A stretch of DNA of 64,000 nt, from contig NZ_QSDR01000024.1 of NCBI RefSeq assembly GCF_003464085.1, positions 10,662 to 74,661 on the forward strand. Reading direction: 5' to 3'. Both the position numbers and the translations under genes were made by a program. Below are positions 9,025-18,297 of the stretch, piece after piece; within the stretch, counting starts at the first letter, position 1; every line of letters begins with the position of its first letter. The notes beneath the pieces were generated by a model. The model had not been told where the DNA came from and made no database searches. It worked only from the letters and a program-made list of their open reading frames with translations. This DNA comes from Clostridium sp. AM58-1XD. Its GTDB lineage: Bacteria; Bacillota; Clostridia; Lachnospirales; Lachnospiraceae.

Positions 9025-9888
9025 TTATATCTCAATATCTAATATTTTTTCCGCTATGGCAAAAGCAGAAAGATAGACTGCCAGACATGCCGTCATAAGA
9101 ATCCTCCCAAGCCCTGTTGTGTACATCTGGCGGAAGAATCCGGGCGAAGCCATTTCTATATAAAAGACGATTAAATATGGAAGAAGGTTCATTATTCTCT
9201 GCTCAAACCGTCTGGCCGCTGTCATTGTCCTGATTTCTTCTTTTACTTCCATTCTGTCCCGTATCACTCCGGCCGTATGTTCCATTATAGACGACAGCCC
9301 TCCGCCGCTTCGCTTCGCCGCGGCAAACACTTCTGCAAAATTTTCAATGTCTTCTAAACCGCTGCGCTTTCCGAAGTCAAAGAGCAGCTGTTCCACCGGC
9401 CTGTTCATTCCAAGCTGACTGACAATATACTGAAATTCCCGTACGATTAAGCTGCTTTCTCCATACAATAGTCTCAGTTCATCCAGGCTTACCCGAAATG
9501 CATTTTCGATTGAATATCCGGCTGTCAGAGAAGAAGAAAGAACCGTTATTCCTTCTTTAAATTCAGAACTGAGTTTTTCCAGCCTTCTTACTATTAAGTT
9601 TTTCTTTTTATACCAGGGGTAAATTATGCCGAACGGCAGGAGACAAAAAAATATTTTTAGATTTCTGTAATAAACATAGGAAATCAGCATACATGCTGTA
9701 ATGCCGCTTAATTCGTACAGGACAATTTCTTTTGCTGAAAGGCTGTACCTGTTATATGCAGTAACCGGCTGCTGCAAGTTTTCCCTGCGCCTTGAGCTTG
9801 CCCATTTTTTGAAAGCAGCCCTCCACCTTTCCTTCTTTTTTCTGCGTCTCTTCAAACCGGAAAAGACAGTTAAGGGCGATTTCTCCAT
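9025..9888 (-). CDS. tadB: TadB-like inner-membrane platform protein (T2SS F family)
   Basis: This 287-residue protein has membrane segments near 63-95, a cytoplasmic F domain (EGITVLSSSLTAGYSIENAF, RSGLEDIENFAEVFAAAKRSGG) and C-terminal hydrophobic segments. It forms the platform with TadC. The ATG at 9888 is supported by GGAGGG about 8 bases upstream, so the gene overlaps the 3' end of cpaF by 137 bp, an unusually long same-strand overlap. A later start near the NRYSL motif is possible but has no good ribosome binding site. Confidence 0.9.
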   Translation of the reverse strand: MEKSPLTVFSGLKRRRKKKERWRAAFKKWASSRRRENLQQPVTAYNRYSLSAKEIVLYELSGITACMLISYVYYRNLKIFFCLLPFGIIYPWYKKKNLIVRRLEKLSSEFKEGITVLSSSLTAGYSIENAFRVSLDELRLLYGESSLIVREFQYIVSQLGMNRPVEQLLFDFGKRSGLEDIENFAEVFAAAKRSGGGLSSIMEHTAGVIRDRMEVKEEIRTMTAARRFEQRIMNLLPYLIVFYIEMASPGFFRQMYTTGLGRILMTACLAVYLSAFAIAEKILDIEI

Positions 9889-10981
9889 GCTCTATCCCTC
9901 CAATCTCTGTAACCGAAAGCACCTTTCTGCTCCCGTCCCTCAACCTGCCCAAGTGTACCATAATGTCCACCGCAGATGCGATCTGGCTGCGTATTGCTGC
10001 CAATGGGAGGTCTGCCCCCATCAGAACCATTGTTTCCAGACGGGACAGCATGTCCCGCGCACTGTTTCCATGACCGGTACTAAGGGAGCCGTCATGACCG
10101 GTATTAAACGCTGCAAGCATATCAAACGCCTCCTTTCCTCTTACTTCTCCTACAATAATTCTGTCCGGCCTCATTCTGAGGCTGGCTCTGATTAAATCAC
10201 CGATTCCCACTGCTCCCTCTCCTTCTATATTTGCATTCTTCGTTTCGAGACGCACCAGATTAGGAACCTGCTGAATCTGCAGTTCTGCCGAATCTTCAAT
10301 TGTAACAATCCGCTCCTTATCCGGTATAAAAGATGACAGCGCATTTAAAAACGTAGTTTTTCCAGAACCTGTACCTCCACTGATAAAAATATTGTATCTG
10401 GACAATACCAGCGTCTTTAGAAATTCTGCGATCTCTTCTGATATGGCTCCGATCATCACAAGTTTTTTCATCGTTATAACTTCCGGAAATTTTCGGATTG
10501 TTACTGCCGGCCCGTCCAGGGCGACTGGAGGAAGCACTACATGCACTCGTGATCCATCTTCCAGCCTTGCATCTGCAATGGGATTTGCCATATTAACAAT
10601 ACGGTTCACCCTGCTGACGATCTGCTGAATCATGTCCTCCAGCTGCTCTTCTGAGTCGAATGACTTTTCCCACCTCTCCATATGCCCCCTTTTTTCTATA
10701 AAAATACGATCCTTTCCATTCACCATTATTTCAGTTATTTCCGGGTTATCCACAAGCTCCTGCAGAATATCAAGTCTTCGGAAGGAATCAAAAATTCCCG
10801 ACCGAAGGCTGATTTTCTGCTTCAAAGGAAAATACTCCTCTCTCGCCGTATCCTGAATGGCCGCATCGATCATTGCATACAGCTCTTCATCTTCTACCTG
10901 CCTACGTTCGTTCAGCTGTTTTGCAACCTCGCCGCGGATTTTCTTCTTTAAAGAATCTGCCTGGCTCACTCCTTTTCCCAA
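9752..10981 (-). CDS. cpaF: CpaF/TadA family pilus assembly ATPase
   Basis: This 409-residue secretion ATPase energises assembly of the Flp pilus from the cytoplasmic face. The N-terminal domain contains EITEIMVNGKDRIFIE. The core has the Walker A loop SGGTGSGKTTFLNAL (about residues 199-213), the Asp box VTIEDSAELQI, the Walker B-like RPDRIIVGEVRGKEAFDML and the His box STGHGNS. The C-terminus LFRFEE through KAQGKLAAAG is normal for CpaF. It probably starts at the TTG at 10981 behind GGAGG. It overlaps the cpaE stop by 16 bp. Confidence 0.95.
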   Translation of the reverse strand: MGKGVSQADSLKKKIRGEVAKQLNERRQVEDEELYAMIDAAIQDTAREEYFPLKQKISLRSGIFDSFRRLDILQELVDNPEITEIMVNGKDRIFIEKRGHMERWEKSFDSEEQLEDMIQQIVSRVNRIVNMANPIADARLEDGSRVHVVLPPVALDGPAVTIRKFPEVITMKKLVMIGAISEEIAEFLKTLVLSRYNIFISGGTGSGKTTFLNALSSFIPDKERIVTIEDSAELQIQQVPNLVRLETKNANIEGEGAVGIGDLIRASLRMRPDRIIVGEVRGKEAFDMLAAFNTGHDGSLSTGHGNSARDMLSRLETMVLMGADLPLAAIRSQIASAVDIMVHLGRLRDGSRKVLSVTEIGGIEHGEIALNCLFRFEETQKKEGKVEGCFQKMGKLKAQGKLAAAGYCI

Positions 10982-11979
10982 TCGCCCGCGCCTCCTTTCA
11001 AAAGTGTCCTTACATAGTCGCCCAATTCTCCCCAGAGGAGCTGATCCATATATGATTTTCCCCTTGTCTGGGCACCGCCGGGCGGAAGCTTCACCTTCTG
11101 AATCCTGTCTTTGATCTGACTGTGTCCCGATAATTCCAAATACCGGTCGAATTCTGCTATTTTGGCAGCGGAAACCGTATCATCTCTTACCGGCATATAG
11201 ATGGTATCGCATATCTCCAGCAAATCTGCCGCCATCCTGCCAAACTGCCCCACATCCACAACAATCATTTTATAAGATGCCGATTTTGCCATATCGGCCA
11301 GAAAATCCGCCATACAGGACACCTCCATCTGGCACAAATCTTCCGGATATCTGGCCGGCGGTATGTAATCCAGACTGCCCCATGTATATACAATGGAGCT
11401 CAACCTTGCCCAGTTGTACTTACCCTGCCGGTAAAAATAGAGAACATCAGACAGATCACCCCGAAACATCTCATTCATAAGCGCAGACAGCCCAGAGCAA
11501 TCCTCCAGATTCACATACAGCGTCTTTTCCTCCTGAGACAGCAGCTGTCCCAGCGTCAGAGCAAACGACGTCTTGAGGCAGCGGTTGACCGGCGAATAGA
11601 CACCGATCACTTTTCCTGCCGAAAAAAGGGGACAGTCGATGCCAATCGGCCCTTCGCCGTAGCATGCCATCACTTCACGAATAATGCTGTCGGAGGACTG
11701 ATACTTGTATACGGCAGGGAATTCATTTCCTGATTCGTCCCGGCTTCCGTCTGAAAGAAGGATCACCCGCGCTGCCCGGACATCTTCCACCTCCTTTCTG
11801 TCAGCCTCCGAACTGACCAGCAGTATTTCAATTTCATGTTTTTCTGCATACTGCAGTAGCCGCTCCATAGATGTAAACGATATGACATTCAGAGGGATTT
11901 TCTCCCTATTGTTGACAAAGTCTGCGAAACGGTCTGCATAAAACGGGTCCGTATCGTAAACTGCCATTATTTTCTTCAT
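10966..11979 (-). CDS. CpaE/TadZ-like ParA-fold localisation protein
   Basis: This 337-residue protein has an N-terminal receiver-like domain (about 1-110: MAVYDTDPFYADRFADFV, then EIEILLVSSEADR) and a C-terminal MinD/ParA-like domain. In the latter the P-loop is degenerate (VIGVYSPVNRCLKTSFALTL), with a lysine-threonine-serine kept. Later signatures are LYVNLEDCSGL and MIVVDVGQFG. CpaE/TadZ proteins place the pilus machine at its site. The degenerate P-loop suggests weak or no ATPase activity. It follows the leader prepilin peptidase by 42 bases. Confidence 0.85.
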   Translation of the reverse strand: MKKIMAVYDTDPFYADRFADFVNNREKIPLNVISFTSMERLLQYAEKHEIEILLVSSEADRKEVEDVRAARVILLSDGSRDESGNEFPAVYKYQSSDSIIREVMACYGEGPIGIDCPLFSAGKVIGVYSPVNRCLKTSFALTLGQLLSQEEKTLYVNLEDCSGLSALMNEMFRGDLSDVLYFYRQGKYNWARLSSIVYTWGSLDYIPPARYPEDLCQMEVSCMADFLADMAKSASYKMIVVDVGQFGRMAADLLEICDTIYMPVRDDTVSAAKIAEFDRYLELSGHSQIKDRIQKVKLPPGGAQTRGKSYMDQLLWGELGDYVRTLLKGGAGDWEKE

Positions 11980-12021
11980 AAGTACCTCCTGTTTCTGTAA
12001 TAAATGATTTCGTAATAAAAT

Positions 12022-12516
12022 TTATTTGTGCAGCCAGAACATAACGGTACACATTCCTGCAAACAGGCAGACGGTAAGAGGAATTGTAATGCCATATCCG
12101 TCTCTGTCCGGTATGTAATATGCGGTAATCTGGCGCGTACGTACGAGACGTCTGACATATGAATGGAAATATGAAAGACGGCTCCTCAACTCTTTTCTGT
12201 ACAGAAGTTTGACCAGAGAGCAGACTCCTCCCAAAGCAAAGCCGGCAGCCAGCGAAAGGCTTCCGTCCACAGCTCCAAGGAATCCTGCCATCAGAGCCAT
12301 CATTTTTATATCTCCTGCTCCGATCATCCTGCACAGAAAAAGAGGAAAAAACAGGACGGCAACAGCTGCAAGAGGAAGAAAAAATGACAGTCTCCCCGTA
12401 AAGAGTCCTGCAACTGCTCCTACCAGAATCCACCAATTGGGAATTCTCCTGTTTTTCCAGTCAAAAAAAGCTCCTGCCCCGAAAAAAAGCAGCAAAAAAA
12501 ACGCGGGATAATACAC
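12022..12516 (-). CDS. A24-family prepilin peptidase (first gene of the Tad operon)
   Basis: This 164-residue membrane protein has catalytic aspartates in GAFFDWKNRRIPN (about residue 18) and MIGAGDIKMMALM (about residue 88), both in the normal A24 context. It should cleave the Flp1 and TadE-like prepilins at the membrane. The start given is a GTG at 12516 whose GGAGGTG is 17 bases away, so the true start may differ. It is the promoter-proximal gene of the locus. Confidence 0.9.
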   Translation of the reverse strand: MYYPAFFLLLFFGAGAFFDWKNRRIPNWWILVGAVAGLFTGRLSFFLPLAAVAVLFFPLFLCRMIGAGDIKMMALMAGFLGAVDGSLSLAAGFALGGVCSLVKLLYRKELRSRLSYFHSYVRRLVRTRQITAYYIPDRDGYGITIPLTVCLFAGMCTVMFWLHK

Positions 12517-12637
12517 TGTAAGCGATGCAAAAACACCTCCCTGTTATTCAGTTTTCGTTCCTATGGAATCTTATGCCCGACGCGGGCAAATCCTGAAAGG
12601 ATTTTTAAGAAATTGAAATATGATTTGCGTGTTTCTT

Positions 12638-12666
12638 ATTATGCACGTTTTATCATAAATTGTCAA
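12638..12666 (-). promoter_or_regulatory. Promoter of the Tad operon
   Basis: On the minus strand, TTGACA (12666-12661) and CATAAT (12643-12638) are separated by 17 bases, an almost consensus sigma-A promoter. The leader of about 115 nt to the first start contains two small hairpins: one with arms AAATCC/GGATTT and one GCCCG/CGGGC. I could not match the leader to a known riboswitch. It is divergent from the arsR promoter. Confidence 0.65.
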
Positions 12667-12697
12667 TAATATTTCCTTCTTTTTCCTCGTTATTTTG

Positions 12698-12749
12698 TTG
12701 ACGTTGCACAAAAAAAATGGTAAAATAAGCTTAGTTTAAATTTTTAAAC
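12698..12749 (+). promoter_or_regulatory. Promoter and probable operator of the arsR-like gene
   Basis: TTGACG (12698-12703) and TAAAAT (12721-12726) lie 17 bases apart. Just downstream is a perfect inverted repeat, GTTTAAA-TT-TTTAAAC (12734-12749), between the -10 box and the ribosome binding site. Its position suggests autorepression by the ArsR-like protein encoded 16 bases later. The binding itself is inferred. Confidence 0.6.
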
Positions 12750-12764
12750 CAAAGGAGCATTTAC

Positions 12765-13166
12765 ATGGCTGACAAAGAATTTCTCCTGTATCTTCAGGAA
12801 TGTTTTGACCGCTGCAAACCGATTTTCATCGCCCTTGGCGATGAAGTTCGTCTGGCTATCATAACAGCCCTGGCCCGGACGGCTCTGACCGGACCGCCGC
12901 CAGATCCGTCCCACCCAAAAGGGCTGAGCGTAAAAGAGATCACGAATACGACCAGGCTTTCCAGACCGGCCATTTCTCATCATCTGAAGATACTGAAAAA
13001 CGCCGGGCTGGTAGATTCCGTACAGACCGGTACGTCCAACATTTATCACCTTACATTTGATCCATCAATTGAGATGTTATATAAGCTCAGCGCCGCACTC
13101 TATGAGATTCGAAAGGAAAGTGAGGCTGCAGCGCCTTTTGCCCCTGCTGAAAAATTTATCGTATAA
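12765..13166 (+). CDS. ArsR-family winged-helix transcriptional regulator
   Basis: This 133-residue protein is dominated by a winged helix (about 20-105): ALGDEVRLAIITAL, LSVKEITNTTRLSRPAISHHLKILK-type recognition helix, then a wing. No CxC metal motif is visible in the helices, so it is unlikely to sense arsenic or zinc in the classic way. It precedes carbohydrate genes, but control of those is not shown. Start ATG follows AAAGGAG. Confidence 0.88.
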   Translation: MADKEFLLYLQECFDRCKPIFIALGDEVRLAIITALARTALTGPPPDPSHPKGLSVKEITNTTRLSRPAISHHLKILKNAGLVDSVQTGTSNIYHLTFDPSIEMLYKLSAALYEIRKESEAAAPFAPAEKFIV

Positions 13167-13246
13167 CCGGGACAAAATTATCCGGTCCAGTATAAATTTC
13201 CATTTTCCAGATATACTAAAGGTATCAATATTTGGGAGATGATGGA

Positions 13247-13480
13247 ATGAAAATCAAAACAGAATATTCAGCCGCCTGGCTCGCAGAACGACGGGCACTG
13301 CGGGCGGAAATAGAAAAAACAAAGGATGAAATGGATGTTGTCCAGAATCATTTTGAACAGGTAATCGACCCGACGCTGATCGACTGTTATATCTACGAAC
13401 TGAACGCCGTTCAGCTGCGGTACCAGTTTCTGCTTCGCCGGTTCAAAAGTCAGGAAAAGATCCATACCGCATCCGTATAG
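13247..13480 (+). CDS. DUF2508 family protein (YaaL-like)
   Basis: A 77-residue, helical, charged protein with the family signature DPTLIDCYIYELNAVQLRY followed by FLLRR. The ATG at 13247 lies 8 bases after GGGAG; an in-frame TTG five codons earlier overlaps that site and is less likely. Function is unknown; the family is widespread in Clostridia and Bacilli, usually as a single small cytosolic protein. Confidence 0.8.
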   Translation: MKIKTEYSAAWLAERRALRAEIEKTKDEMDVVQNHFEQVIDPTLIDCYIYELNAVQLRYQFLLRRFKSQEKIHTASV

Positions 13481-13500
13481 AATATGGAGGACTTAAAATT

Positions 13501-14844
13501 ATGCACACCTGGTATGAAAAATCAGTATTTTATCATATGTACCCCCTTGGTATGACTGGAGCGCCTAAACACAACGACAGCCAGGAAATTACCCATCGTT
13601 TTGAGGAACTGAACAAATGGATTCCCCATATCAAAGCTCTTGGCTGCACTGCCGTTTATATCGGCCCCTTATTTGAATCCTCTTCCCATGGATATGATAC
13701 GAGGGACTATAAAATGACCGACAGAAGGCTGGGAGACAACGACGACTTTGTTCAATTTGTAAACCTCTGCCATGAGGACGGAATCAAAGTCGTCGTAGAC
13801 GGCGTATTCAATCACACCGGAAGGGAGTTCTTCGCATTTCGGGATATACAGGACAGGAAATGGGATTCGCCCTATAAAGACTGGTACAAAGGAATCAATT
13901 TCGACTGGCAGAGCCCAATGGGAGATCCTTTTGGCTATGAAGCGTGGCATGGAATTTCCGATCTGCCCGCTCTGAATCTTCAGAATCCGGCAGTTAAAGA
14001 ATACCTTTTCAACGTTATCCGGTTCTGGATCGATACCTTTGATATCGACGGTATACGCCTCGACTGCGCGAATGTACTGGATTTTCAGTTTATGAAAGAA
14101 ATGCGTGCCGCCACATCCGCCATGAAAGATAATTTCTGGCTCATGGGAGAAGTCATTCATGGCGAATACAGCCGATGGGTAAATCCGGATATGCTCCATT
14201 CCGTGACAAACTATGAGCTACATAAGAGCCTGTATTCCGGGTATAACGATCACAACTATTTTGAAATCGCCCACAATGTCAGACGTCTGGAGGCTGTCGG
14301 ACGCAGTCTGTACACCTTCGTAGACAACCACGACGAAGACCGTATAGCCAGTAAACTGACTTTGAGCGATCATCTCTTTCCGGTATATCTTCTGCTGTTT
14401 ACCTTGCCTGGCATCCCGTCCGTCTACTACGGCGGGGAATGGGCCATACCGGGAAAACGCACCAGTACATGCGACGATATGCTTCGACCGGCTATCCATC
14501 CGGACGAATTTGAAAAGCTGCACTGCGACCTGACAGAACAGATCGGCAAACTGGCCGGTATCCACCAGACGCATGAGGCATTTCATAATGGTATTTACAA
14601 GGAACTTCTCCTTACGAACCGTCAATATGCATTTTCCAGAACCGGAGATGAAGAAACAGTCATTACAGCTGTTAACAATGACGAGGCGGAATGCAGCCTG
14701 TCCATACCGGTATCCGGCAGTTTTTCTGAAGCGCTGGAACTTATGAGTGGAAAAGCGTTCCCTATCGAAGAGGGACGGATTAACACCGTTTTAAAAGCCT
14801 GCAGCGGACAGATATTTCAGCTTCTCCAGCCACAGGAGGAATAA
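13501..14844 (+). CDS. Intracellular GH13 alpha-amylase family glycoside hydrolase
   Basis: A 447-residue protein without signal peptide. The TIM barrel shows the four GH13 regions: VVVDGVFNHTG; GIRLDCAN with nucleophile Asp188; LMGEVIHGE with acid/base Glu217; FVDNHDED with Asp278 as transition-state stabiliser. The later ATDRIASKL-type and PSVYYGGEW segments are also typical, and a short C-terminal beta domain follows. It probably hydrolyses alpha-1,4-glucans or maltodextrins in the cytosol. It lies 71 bases before glgB, consistent with storage-glucan turnover. The exact substrate cannot be read from sequence. Confidence 0.9.
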   Translation: MHTWYEKSVFYHMYPLGMTGAPKHNDSQEITHRFEELNKWIPHIKALGCTAVYIGPLFESSSHGYDTRDYKMTDRRLGDNDDFVQFVNLCHEDGIKVVVDGVFNHTGREFFAFRDIQDRKWDSPYKDWYKGINFDWQSPMGDPFGYEAWHGISDLPALNLQNPAVKEYLFNVIRFWIDTFDIDGIRLDCANVLDFQFMKEMRAATSAMKDNFWLMGEVIHGEYSRWVNPDMLHSVTNYELHKSLYSGYNDHNYFEIAHNVRRLEAVGRSLYTFVDNHDEDRIASKLTLSDHLFPVYLLLFTLPGIPSVYYGGEWAIPGKRTSTCDDMLRPAIHPDEFEKLHCDLTEQIGKLAGIHQTHEAFHNGIYKELLLTNRQYAFSRTGDEETVITAVNNDEAECSLSIPVSGSFSEALELMSGKAFPIEEGRINTVLKACSGQIFQLLQPQEE

Positions 14845-14915
14845 CTTTCATTTGTTTGAGCTTTCCGTTCATGTTTTGAACAGTTACGAAAAAATAACAG
14901 AAAAGAGGAATCACT

Positions 14916-16831
14916 ATGGGACGAACAAAGAAAAAGAAAGAAGTTGGAACAGGCTTTATTACAGAAGTAGACCGTTATCTGTACGGTAATGGTACTCATT
15001 ATGAGATATATGAAAAGCTGGGCGCTCATCCAAAGACACTCCGCGGTAAAAACGGGTACTATTTTGCCGTATGGGCGCCTCATGCGGAAAGCGTCAGTGT
15101 CGTCGGCAATTTCAACGGCTGGGATCCGGACAGTCATCCTATGACACAGCTGGAACAGTCCGGCATATATGAACTCTTTGTACCGAATCTCAGCAAGGGA
15201 GAGCTTTATAAATTTGCAGTCACTACGACTTCCGGAAAAATTCTTTTTAAGGCGGATCCATACGCCGTTACGGCAGAATACAGGCCGGGCACCGCTTCCA
15301 TTACAGGTGATATCTCAGGATTCAGCTGGAAAGATGAAAAATGGATGGAAAAGCGGCAGACAACGGAACATGTAAAAGAGCCGATGAGCATTTACGAAGT
15401 CCATATCGGTTCCTGGCGCAAAAAGAACAGGCCGGAAAAAGACGGATATTATACATATAAAGAGGTCGCAAAAGAACTGGCGGATTATGTGAGTTCCATG
15501 GGATACACCCATGTGGAACTTATGGGCATTGCAGAGCACCCTTATGATGGCTCCTGGGGCTATCAGGTTACCGGATATTTTGCGCCAACATCACGATACG
15601 GAACACCAGACGAATTTATGTACTTGATTAACTATCTTCACAAGAAGGGAATTGGGGTGATCTTAGACTGGGTTCCGGCCCATTTTCCGAAAGATGCCCA
15701 TGGACTGGCAGATTTTGACGGTCAGCCGCTTTATGAATATGCCGATCCAAAGAAGGGGGAGCATCCGGACTGGGGGACAAAAGTATTTGATTACGGCAAA
15801 AACGAAGTGAAGAATTTTCTCATTTCCAATGCCCTGTACTGGATTGAAAAATTCCACGTGGACGGCCTCGTGTAGACGCTGTCGCTTCCATGCTTTATCT
15901 GGATTACGGGCGTACCGACGGCAACTGGATTCCCAATAAGAACGGTGGAAATGAGAATCTGGAAGCGATTGAATTTTTCAAGCATTTGAACAGCATTGTG
16001 AGCAAAAGAGGTTCCGGCGCCATGGTGATCGCAGAGGAATCTACCGCGTGGCCGAAGGTTACCCACGCACCTGAAGACGGCGGTCTGGGCTTTACTTTCA
16101 AGTGGAATATGGGTTGGATGCACGATTTTCTGGAATACATGAAACTGGATCCCTATTTCAGGAAATACAACCATCATAAGATGACATTCGGCATGACTTA
16201 TGCTGCCAGTGAAAACTTTATTCTGGTTCTTTCCCACGACGAAGTCGTGCATTTAAAATGTTCCATGATCAATAAAATGCCGGGCGAGTATGATGATAAA
16301 TTTGCCAATCTCAAAGCAGGTTACACGTTTATGATGACCCATCCCGGCAAAAAGCTGCTTTTTATGGGACAGGATTTCGGCCAGTGGCATGAGTGGGATG
16401 AAAAAGTCTCTCTGGACTGGTATCTGGCAAATGAAGACCTCCATCGTGATCTGCAGAATTATGTGCGTGACCTTTTAAAGCTTTACCGCCAGTATCCTGC
16501 TCTTTATCGTCTTGACAGCGACTGGAACGGATTCGAGTGGATCAACGCCAATGACGGTGACCGAAGCATTTTCAGTTATGTCAGGAAAGACGAAACAGGC
16601 AAAAAGAATCTTCTTGTAATCTGCAACTTTACTCCTGTAGAAAGGCCGGATTACTGTGTAGGTGTTCCTAAACGCGGAAACTTTACTCTTGTGCTGGACA
16701 ATGTTCATGGAATGTACCACCGAGGCGAAGGCGCGCCCGTTTACCGCTCCAAAAAACAGGAATGTGACGGCAGACCTTATTCGTTCCAGTACCCGCTGCC
16801 TCCTTATGGTACAGCAGTTTTTAAATTTTAA
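14916..16831 (+). pseudogene. glgB: 1,4-alpha-glucan branching enzyme GlgB, frameshifted
   Basis: Two frames (14916-15875 and 15890-16831) together give about 638 residues, normal for GlgB. The first has the CBM48 domain (YYFAVWAPHAESVSVVGNFN) and barrel region I. The second has the acid/base segment [19 protein letters not shown] and the C-terminal beta domain. The break is at about 15869: adding one C to GGCCTCGTGTAG gives [16 protein letters not shown], the region that contains the catalytic nucleophile. Taken literally, the enzyme is dead. The eight similar one-base losses in this window argue for a sequencing error. The enzyme forms alpha-1,6 branches in glycogen. Confidence 0.9.
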
Positions 16832-16880
16832 CCATTTAAAGCAACAAATTAATTTATTGTCAAAAAATTATAATAAGATA

Positions 16881-16909
16881 TTGCTTTTTTGTTCACCCTT
16901 TGGTAATAT
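16881..16909 (+). promoter_or_regulatory. Promoter of the dipeptidase operon
   Basis: TTGCTT (16881-16886) and TAATAT (16904-16909) are separated by 17 bases in an AT-rich stretch, about 50 bases before the dipeptidase start. The ribosome binding site AAGGAGG follows at about 16947. Confidence 0.5.
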
Positions 16910-16959
16910 AAACTAAAGAATTATTTTATAAAATTTTTATATTTCAAGGAGGCACCATA

Positions 16960-18225
16960 ATGATTAACTATCCTTTAGACGAGAAAGCAATGTTTGAGGA
17001 CCTCCGTGGCTTGATGCAGATCCACACGGTCAACCACAACTGTGGACCGGTCACTGATGAAATGCCTTTGGGGGAAGGTGTTTACAATGCATTGCAGTAT
17101 GTTAAGAATCTTGCTGAAAAGATGGGATTCAAAACAAAAATGCTGGATGGATATTCCATCTGGATTGAAGCCGGAGAAGGTGAGAAACTTGTTGCCAATT
17201 TATGCCACGTAGACGTTGTGCCTGTAGAAGAAACCGGCTGGAAGGCTGATCCATTCGACGCAACTCTGCTTGACGGAAAAGTTTACGGCCGCGGTATCTG
17301 TGATGACAAGGGGCCTACGATCCTGAGCCTTTACGCATTAAAAGCTCTTGTTGATGCCGGTAAATTAAAGGACAAGCGCGTACGTCTTATCGTCGGCGGC
17401 GATGAGGAAAGCGGCGCATGGGTATGTATGAAACGCTACCGCGAGACAGAAGAACTTCCTGTATGTTCCTTCTCTCCTGACGGAGATTATCCTTCTACAT
17501 ACGCAGAAAAGGGAATCCTGCATGTAACCGTATCCCGCGATCTGGATTCTTCCGTGAAACCGATCAGCCTGGAAGGCGGAAAAACATACAACATCGTTCC
17601 TGCTGCTGCAAGTGCTGTAGTTGACGGCAAAACATACGAAGCCGAAGGAAGAGCTGCTCACGCTTCCCGTCCTGAATTAGGCCTGAATGCAACGAGAGAA
17701 CTCTGCAAGAAACTGGCTGCCGACGGCGTTGACCACCCATTCGTTAAGCTGATGGAAATCGCTGATACAAAGGGCTGGGGCATTGATTTTGAAGACGAGC
17801 AGTCTGGAAAGCTCACTTTAAATCCTGCGATCTCTGTTGTTACCGCTGATCATGCAGAAGTAAAATGTGACATCCGTGTACCGGTAACATTCACACCGGA
17901 AGATGTAACAAAAGCAATTAATGAAAAAGTTGCTCCTCTTGGATTCAAGGCGGAGTGTGACTTTGTCCTTGGTTCTTTATATGTGCCAAAGGATTCCGAA
18001 CTGGTAACTACTCTTCAGCGCGTCTATAAGGATTGCACCGGCCGCGATGACGAACCGATTTCCGTAGGCGGCGGCACATATGCCAGAACATTTGAAAATG
18101 CTGTTGCATTTGGACCGCTTCTTCCTGGAGAAGAGAATACCAATCATAAGACAAACGAATGCTGGAACTATGAGAATATGCTTCTCACATATCAGATTCT
18201 TGCAAACGTTATGGAACAGCTCTAA
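16960..18225 (+). CDS. M20-family dipeptidase (PepV/Sapep-like)
   Basis: This 421-residue cytosolic metallopeptidase has M20 signatures in order: ANLCHVDVVP (first metal histidine and aspartate), GRGICDDKGPT (bridging aspartate), VGGDEESGAW (catalytic and metal glutamates), FSPDGDYPSTYAEKG, and GGGTYARTF near the end. Length fits Sapep/PepV dipeptidases. It is followed by a membrane transporter 72 bases later, so the pair may take up and cleave small peptides or amino-acid conjugates. The substrate is inferred only. Confidence 0.9.
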   Translation: MINYPLDEKAMFEDLRGLMQIHTVNHNCGPVTDEMPLGEGVYNALQYVKNLAEKMGFKTKMLDGYSIWIEAGEGEKLVANLCHVDVVPVEETGWKADPFDATLLDGKVYGRGICDDKGPTILSLYALKALVDAGKLKDKRVRLIVGGDEESGAWVCMKRYRETEELPVCSFSPDGDYPSTYAEKGILHVTVSRDLDSSVKPISLEGGKTYNIVPAAASAVVDGKTYEAEGRAAHASRPELGLNATRELCKKLAADGVDHPFVKLMEIADTKGWGIDFEDEQSGKLTLNPAISVVTADHAEVKCDIRVPVTFTPEDVTKAINEKVAPLGFKAECDFVLGSLYVPKDSELVTTLQRVYKDCTGRDDEPISVGGGTYARTFENAVAFGPLLPGEENTNHKTNECWNYENMLLTYQILANVMEQL

Positions 18226-18297
18226 ATTTTATAGGGGACATAAATCAGGTACTTCACTAAACAAAAAGTACCGCAAAAATGAAGGAGGAAAAGCCTT

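Noticed and set aside
12640..12700. Possible regulatory repeat shared by the divergent Tad and arsR promoters
   Set aside because: The only good palindrome lies on the arsR side of the region, downstream of its -10 box; nothing similar was seen near the Tad -10 box.
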